DNA of 64,000 nucleotides from an uncultured Prevotella sp. (GTDB taxonomy: Bacteria > Bacteroidota > Bacteroidia > Bacteroidales > Bacteroidaceae). The number at the start of each line of letters is the position of its first letter. Positions within the stretch are counted from its first letter, which is position 1. The notes beneath the pieces are model-generated. The model worked only from the letters and a program-made list of their open reading frames with translations, was not told where the DNA came from and did not search any database. The stretch lies in contig CAAGKM010000030.1 of NCBI GenBank assembly GCA_900770395.1, positions 1-64,000 of the forward strand, given 5' to 3'. A program made the translations under genes and the position numbers. Positions 60,455-64,000 of this stretch are shown piece by piece.

Positions 60455-60553
60455 GTACGAACCGCCATTCGCCGCTGTACGAACTGTGATCCGCCGTTCG
60501 GTGAACCGTCATTCGCCGCTGTATGAACCGCAATCCGCCGTTCGGTGAACCGC
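60455..60553 (-). repeat. 22-bp tandem repeat (about 4.5 copies, 44-bp higher-order unit)
   Basis: Units start at 60455, 60477, 60499, 60521 and 60543, all 22 bp with no indels. The common core is GAACYG-N-YATYCGCCG. Odd and even units differ (CATTCGCCGCTG versus ATCCGCCGTTCG), giving a 44-bp super-period. Since 22 is not a multiple of three, the array does not hold a reading frame. It occupies the gap between the lyase terminator and the small transcription unit at 60.57-60.76 kb. Confidence 0.85.
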
Positions 60554-60570
60554 TAAAAACACTAAACACT

Positions 60571-60605
60571 AAAAAAAGATGGGCAGTACCCTCACGGCAC
60601 CGCCC
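60571..60605 (-). terminator. Strand-specific terminator of a small minus-strand transcript
   Basis: Arms 60581-60590 and 60596-60605 with a 5-base loop. In the minus-strand RNA all ten pairs form (GGGCGGTGCC with GGUACUGCCC, two G-U pairs); in the plus-strand RNA the two G-U pairs become A-C mismatches. On the minus strand it is followed by ATCTTTTTTT. It closes a unit beginning at the promoter 60734-60764. Confidence 0.7.
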
Positions 60606-60644
60606 AACAACAAAAGAATGGATGAAATCTTTTTTAATGGAATG

Positions 60645-60716
60645 TTATTCGATACCGCTATCAACAGCGTGACGAAAACTAAAAATGTGCATATATATAG
60701 TCTGTAGTTTGTTCAT
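60645..60716 (-). CDS. Possible 23-residue small protein in a self-contained transcription unit
   Basis: ATG at 60716 to TAA at 60647-60645 gives MNKLQTIYMHIFSFRHAVDS and then GIE. It starts about 11 nt after the expected transcription start of a well-formed promoter, and a terminator follows 40 bp after the stop. I do not recognise the peptide. The transcript of about 150 nt could equally be a non-coding small RNA. Confidence 0.35.
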   Translation of the reverse strand: MNKLQTIYMHIFSFRHAVDSGIE

Positions 60717-60733
60717 ATTATTTTTTACGGGTG

Positions 60734-60764
60734 CAAAGGTAATAAAAAATTGACATATATCAAA
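60734..60764 (-). promoter_or_regulatory. Promoter of the small minus-strand transcript
   Basis: Minus strand TTTG (CAAA 60761-60764) and TACCTTTG (CAAAGGTA 60734-60741), 19 bp apart. It points away from ispG, towards the small ORF and the hairpin terminator. Confidence 0.72.
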
Positions 60765-60774
60765 GAAAAAATAA

Positions 60775-60814
60775 AAAAAAATAAAAAAAATGCTCGCAAA
60801 CGTTTGCGGGCATT
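60775..60814 (-). terminator. Terminator of ispG
   Basis: Near-perfect 13-bp palindrome (AATGC-CGCAAACG / CGTTTGCG-GCATT, about 60789-60814) followed on the minus strand by a run of eight T. It lies about 47 bp after the ispG stop. Confidence 0.75.
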
Positions 60815-60860
60815 CCTTATTTTACGCATATTTTGTATAATATCTTGTGTTTTAAAAAAA

Positions 60861-62642
60861 TTATTTATTTTTCTCATCATTTGTTATTAGTTCAAGCAGT
60901 TTTTCAACAGCCTCTTCCTCGGGAATGTTTTTCAGCACACACTCTTTCTTGCGGTAAAGAGATATCTTGCCCCTGCCTGCTCCCACATAACCGTAGTCAG
61001 CGTCAGCCATCTCTCCAGGACCATTCACTATGCAGCCCATGATGCCTATCTTGAGATGCTTCAGGTGACCGGTGGCAGCTTTTATGCGCGCTATTGTCGA
61101 GCGCAGGTCGTAGAGCGTGCGTCCGCAACCTGGACAGGAGATATACTCAGTCTTAGTGGTGCGCAGACGTGCTGCCTGAAGTATTGCAAACGTTGTGGCT
61201 GCAATGTCATCGGCAGCAAGTGTGCCGTCGTTGAGCAGCCAGATGCCGTCAACAAGTCCGTCGAACATCAATGCTCCCATGTCTGCGGCAGCCTCTAACT
61301 GGAATGTCTCCTTCTCCTCAGCGCTGTGGCGGTACATTTGTGCCACCACTACAGGATTTGTGACTCCCGCCTCAGTCATCTCATGAATAAGAGCACGCAG
61401 TTCTCCCACGCGGTTCTTGTGATTGCTTACAGCCACCACCACCACCTCAGGATGCGCTTTCAGACAGGCGACATATTCATCGGTGCTCACGCCATATTGC
61501 AGCACAAGGAATTTTATCTTTGCATCGCTTGTGCCTATCAGCGGCATTGCCGTATGAGAGAACAGCGGATACTTTTCGCCCAATGCTGAGAGCAGATAGT
61601 TCTCTGATGCGAACACATAGTCGGGCTTTATCTCATCTGATGTCTGTGGAGCAATTACCACAGGCACATTGTCGCCACCTATATTGCCCACGGCGTGGGT
61701 TTTGCGGCGTTGCGGCTGCTCGTAATTAAACCCTGTGTAAGGCTCTGCCGGTATCGGGGTGTGCTGACTACGGGCCGTGATATAATCAACAAGACTTTTT
61801 GCCACAGGTATCTCTGCCTCTGGCTCCTCCGACAGTGATACACGGATGGTGTCGCCAATACCGTCGCTGAGCAGTGCTCCAATGCCTACGGCGCTCTTTA
61901 TTCTGCCGTCCTCACCCTCGCCAGCCTCGGTCACTCCAAGGTGCAGCGGATAGTGCATGTCCTCTTTGTCCATCTGCTTAATCAGAAGACGCACCGACTG
62001 TACCATCACCACGGTGTTGCTTGCCTTGATTGAGATAACCACGTTGTGGAAGTCCTCACGCTTGCAGATGCGCAGAAATTCCATGCAGCTCTCAACAATG
62101 CCTGCAGGAGTGTCGCCATAGTGCGACATGATGCGGTCGGAGAGCGAGCCGTGGTTCACGCCTATGCGGATTGCAGTGTTGTGCTCCTTACATATATTAA
62201 TGAATGGCACAAGGCGGTCGTCGAGCCTTTGCAGCTCCTCGGCATACTCCTCAGCAGTGTATTCAAGATGCTTGAACGTGCGTGCCGGGTCGATGTAGTT
62301 GCCCGGGTTGATGCGCACCTTCTCGCAATAGAGTGCCGCCACGTCGGCAACGTTCGGGTTGAAGTGAACGTCTGCCACCAATGGAGTGTCGTAGCCGTGA
62401 GAGCGCAGCAGGGCGTTGATATTCTTCATGTTCTCTGCCTCGCGCACTCCCTGTGTGGTGAGTCTCACTAATTCACCGCCTGCCTCGATAATCCTCTCAG
62501 CCTGAGCCACCGACCCTTCTGTGTCGTTGGTGTTGGTGGTAGTCATCGACTGCACGCGTATAGGGGCGTCACCTCCGATGGTGATGCCGCCTACCTGCAC
62601 GGCAGATGTCCCACGGCGGATGTAATTAAACATATTCTGCAT
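60861..62642 (-). CDS. ispG: (E)-4-hydroxy-3-methylbut-2-enyl diphosphate synthase, long form
   Basis: A 593-residue IspG (GcpE). The N-terminal TIM barrel (VGGITIGGDAPIRVQSMTTT; NPGNYIDPARTFKH; RIGVNHGSLSDRI) is followed by a large central insertion (about 275-480), which marks the three-domain type of Bacteroidetes, Chlamydia and plants. The C-terminal 4Fe-4S domain holds SCPGCGRTLYDL and GCIVNGPGE. It performs the penultimate step of the MEP isoprenoid pathway. Start at ATG 62642; MFNYIRRG three codons later is an alternative. purE is 14 bp upstream. Confidence 0.96.
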   Translation of the reverse strand: MQNMFNYIRRGTSAVQVGGITIGGDAPIRVQSMTTTNTNDTEGSVAQAERIIEAGGELVRLTTQGVREAENMKNINALLRSHGYDTPLVADVHFNPNVADVAALYCEKVRINPGNYIDPARTFKHLEYTAEEYAEELQRLDDRLVPFINICKEHNTAIRIGVNHGSLSDRIMSHYGDTPAGIVESCMEFLRICKREDFHNVVISIKASNTVVMVQSVRLLIKQMDKEDMHYPLHLGVTEAGEGEDGRIKSAVGIGALLSDGIGDTIRVSLSEEPEAEIPVAKSLVDYITARSQHTPIPAEPYTGFNYEQPQRRKTHAVGNIGGDNVPVVIAPQTSDEIKPDYVFASENYLLSALGEKYPLFSHTAMPLIGTSDAKIKFLVLQYGVSTDEYVACLKAHPEVVVVAVSNHKNRVGELRALIHEMTEAGVTNPVVVAQMYRHSAEEKETFQLEAAADMGALMFDGLVDGIWLLNDGTLAADDIAATTFAILQAARLRTTKTEYISCPGCGRTLYDLRSTIARIKAATGHLKHLKIGIMGCIVNGPGEMADADYGYVGAGRGKISLYRKKECVLKNIPEEEAVEKLLELITNDEKNK

Positions 62643-62656
62643 GAATGTTGTTATAG

Positions 62657-63163
62657 TTAGTTCACTTTATATTGGTATTTCACCTCGGCAAGGTCCTTGT
62701 TTGCTTTCTCAATCTTAGCCTTCAGACCCTCTTTGTATTCGGCAAGGCGCGCTGCGAGAGGCTCGTCGGAGAGTGCGAGCATCTCAACTGCCAGTATTGC
62801 GGCATTCTGAGCTCCGTTCACTCCCACTGTGGCAACAGGTATGCCAGGAGGCATTTGAATGATGCTGAGCATGGCGTCGAGACCGTCGAGCATGCCCTTG
62901 ATTGGCACACCGATTACAGGAATGGTGGTGCTTGCCGCAATTACTCCCGGCAGGGCGGCAGCCATGCCTGCTCCTGCTATGATAACACGTATGCCACGAT
63001 TTTTTGCAGTGCGTGCAAACTCCTCCACTGCATCTGGTGTGCGGTGGGCTGAAAGTGCGTTTACCTCAAAAGGCACCTGCATCTCGTCGAGCAGCTTGCA
63101 GGCTTTCTCCATTACGGGCAGGTCGCTGGTGCTGCCCATGATAATGCTTACTGTTGGTTTCAT
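62657..63163 (-). CDS. purE: N5-carboxyaminoimidazole ribonucleotide mutase
   Basis: A 168-residue class I PurE: SIIMGSTSDLPVMEKACKLL, the nucleotide-binding SAHRTPDAVEEFA with the catalytic His, IAGAGMAAALPGVIAAST and GLDAMLSIIQMPPGIPVATV. It moves the carboxyl group of N5-CAIR to give CAIR in purine synthesis. It sits between the PAP2 gene and ispG in a compact minus-strand operon that starts at or before rpoN. Confidence 0.97.
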   Translation of the reverse strand: MKPTVSIIMGSTSDLPVMEKACKLLDEMQVPFEVNALSAHRTPDAVEEFARTAKNRGIRVIIAGAGMAAALPGVIAASTTIPVIGVPIKGMLDGLDAMLSIIQMPPGIPVATVGVNGAQNAAILAVEMLALSDEPLAARLAEYKEGLKAKIEKANKDLAEVKYQYKVN

Positions 63164-63193
63164 AATTTATTAATTTTTTTTATGGCTGATTTC

Positions 63194-63238
63194 GTCGGAC
63201 AAGTCGGACGTGTCAGACCAGTCCGACGTGTCGGAAAA
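63194..63238. repeat. 9-bp tandem repeat between the PAP2-family gene and purE
   Basis: Five 9-bp units: GTCGGACAA, GTCGGACGT, GTCAGACCA, GTCCGACGT, GTCGGAAAA. GTCGGAC and GTCCGAC units can also pair as a hairpin. Read from ATG 63182 the plus strand gives a 25-residue Val/Gly/Arg-rich frame ending at 63259, which I do not call as a gene. Confidence 0.75.
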
Positions 63239-63255
63239 AATTCTTCATTCTTCAT

Positions 63256-63876
63256 TTAAATATACACAATTCCTAATGCTCCGGCAAATACTCCCACAAT
63301 ATATCCCACAACTACCTGCGGCAGTGTGTGCTGGCGCAACACCATGCGGCTTGTGCCGAGCAGTCCGGCTATGATAATCATCAGGCAGAACCACCACACA
63401 GGATTAAAGGAGAATATCTCGGCAAATGCGAATAGCGCTCCTGTCATTGCTCCGATGGCGGCAGTGTGGGTGCTTATCTTCCACCACACGTTTATCAGTG
63501 CGCAGAGTATCTGCAGGAAGAGCGCCGCGGTCACTATGTTGCTCATAAAGTGTGGAATGTGTATAGAGTCCATTATATATACGCATGTGAAGTAGCAGGC
63601 TATGGAGATGGCGTATGGAATCATGCGCCGCTCGCGCTGTCCGAACTCTATCAGTGTCCAGCCGTGGTAGCGGCGGTAGAGATGGATGATGGTCGTAGGC
63701 AGCAGCACGGTGAAGATATACACCATGGTGAGCACTAACAGCTTGTAGCTCCACGGCAGCAGACTGAGGTAACTGAACCAGAACAACACAATCAGTCCCA
63801 CTATCGGCAAGTAGAACGGTGTGAACACAAGACTTATCAGCCGTGCCGCATATATAAGATCTTTTTGCTTTAACAT
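63256..63876 (-). CDS. PAP2-like membrane phosphatase family protein
   Basis: A 206-residue protein with about six membrane segments (LISLVFTPFYLPIVGLIVLFWF; YKLLVLTMVYIFTVLLPTTII; and four more). PAP2-type motifs are partial: STHTAAIGAMTG in place of PSGHT, and SRMVLRQHTLPQVVVGYIVG corresponding to SRxxxxxHxxxDVxxG with Gln for Asp. It may be a lipid phosphatase or a divergent non-catalytic member. It follows rpoN by 45 bp and is read with purE and ispG. Confidence 0.75.
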   Translation of the reverse strand: MLKQKDLIYAARLISLVFTPFYLPIVGLIVLFWFSYLSLLPWSYKLLVLTMVYIFTVLLPTTIIHLYRRYHGWTLIEFGQRERRMIPYAISIACYFTCVYIMDSIHIPHFMSNIVTAALFLQILCALINVWWKISTHTAAIGAMTGALFAFAEIFSFNPVWWFCLMIIIAGLLGTSRMVLRQHTLPQVVVGYIVGVFAGALGIVYI

Positions 63877-63921
63877 GATTATGCTCTTATATTACATTAT
63901 AGTATTCTCTATTCAGTTCTC

Positions 63922-64000
63922 CTATCGCCTGAGCCTCGCGGGCGGTATGCCCAACTGCTCACGGTATTTTGCCACAGTGCGGCGCGCTATTCTCAGTCCT
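63922..64000 (-). CDS. rpoN: RNA polymerase sigma-54 factor (C-terminal end only)
   Basis: The minus strand codes for GLRIARRTVAKYREQLGIPP and then ARLRR before the stop TAG at 63924-63922. ARRTVAKYRE is the invariant RpoN box, which reads the -24 promoter element, so the assignment is firm although only 26 codons are inside the window. The rest of the gene lies to the right. It is the upstream member of the PAP2-purE-ispG set. Confidence 0.95.
   Translation of the reverse strand, partial: GLRIARRTVAKYREQLGIPPARLRR

Noticed and set aside
63182..63259. A 25-codon plus-strand ORF over the 9-bp repeat
   Set aside because: No promoter, overlaps the end of the PAP2-family gene, and is explained by the repeat.

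Overview
The window is chromosomal DNA of a Bacteroidales bacterium, most likely a gut Prevotellaceae member (Prevotella or Segatella type). The evidence is a SusC/SusD pair, fimbrillin-type lipoproteins, BspA-like leucine-rich repeats, BACON domains, a fused SecDF, the long form of IspG, T9SS-like C-terminal domains, almost no Shine-Dalgarno sequences, and repeated matches to the Bacteroidetes promoter pattern TTTG-N19/20-TANNTTTG. No rRNA, CRISPR array, transposase or prophage gene is visible. Two tRNAs are present (Asn-GTT and Gln-TTG).

Layout. 1-4.9 kb: the 3' part of a susC-like gene and a complete susD-like gene. 5.1-5.8 kb: a RelE-type toxin-antitoxin pair. 5.9-6.3 kb: a 21-bp tandem repeat and tRNA-Asn. 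6.5-24.8 kb, all on the plus strand: an S41 protease, rimP-nusA-infB-sufBCD, an M16 protease, then metK-DUF4271-hemD-rnpA-yidD-tyrS and tRNA-Gln. 25-27.8 kb, minus strand: an MFS efflux protein and an AAA/DUF4143 ATPase with a 33-bp repeat in its leader. 28.2-40.7 kb, minus strand: a five-gene surface operon. 41-56 kb, almost all minus strand: secDF, a nuclease-fold protein, rhomboid, HU (plus strand), kduD/kduI, a GH43 enzyme, ackA-pta, cdaA-folP-tlpA-like and DUF2461. 56.0-56.45 kb: an AT-rich non-coding block with four strong DnaA boxes. 56.4-60.4 kb, plus strand: nadA, a small secreted protein and a pectate lyase. 60.6-64 kb, minus strand: a possible small transcript, then rpoN(partial)-PAP2-purE-ispG.

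The most unusual region is 28.2-40.7 kb. Three tandem, translationally overlapping genes encode lipoproteins of about 1,150 residues with the same architecture: fimbrillin-like N-terminus, BspA-type LRRs, BACON-like domain and M64 (IgA-protease family) metallopeptidase. They are followed by a stand-alone fimbrillin and a dockerin/cohesin-like/BIG2 protein. The first gene is out of frame at a run of seven G (seven C in the coding strand) just behind its lipobox; one extra C restores it. Because the genes overlap by ATGA, this could be a phase switch for the operon. That first paralog has also lost the metal-binding residues that the other two keep. Copies of a palindromic repeat with TGTGTCAAAAA ends lie in opposite orientation on the two sides of the operon.

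The pectin genes (PL1 lyase, GH43, KduI, KduD) are spread over 46.9-60.4 kb, interleaved with housekeeping genes. They would take pectin from extracellular cleavage to 2-keto-3-deoxygluconate, and AckA-Pta would turn the acetyl-CoA formed later into acetate and ATP. A recurring theme is short tandem repeats between genes with periods of 9, 21 and 33 bp, which keep reading frame and encode tiny repetitive peptides, plus one 22-bp array that does not.
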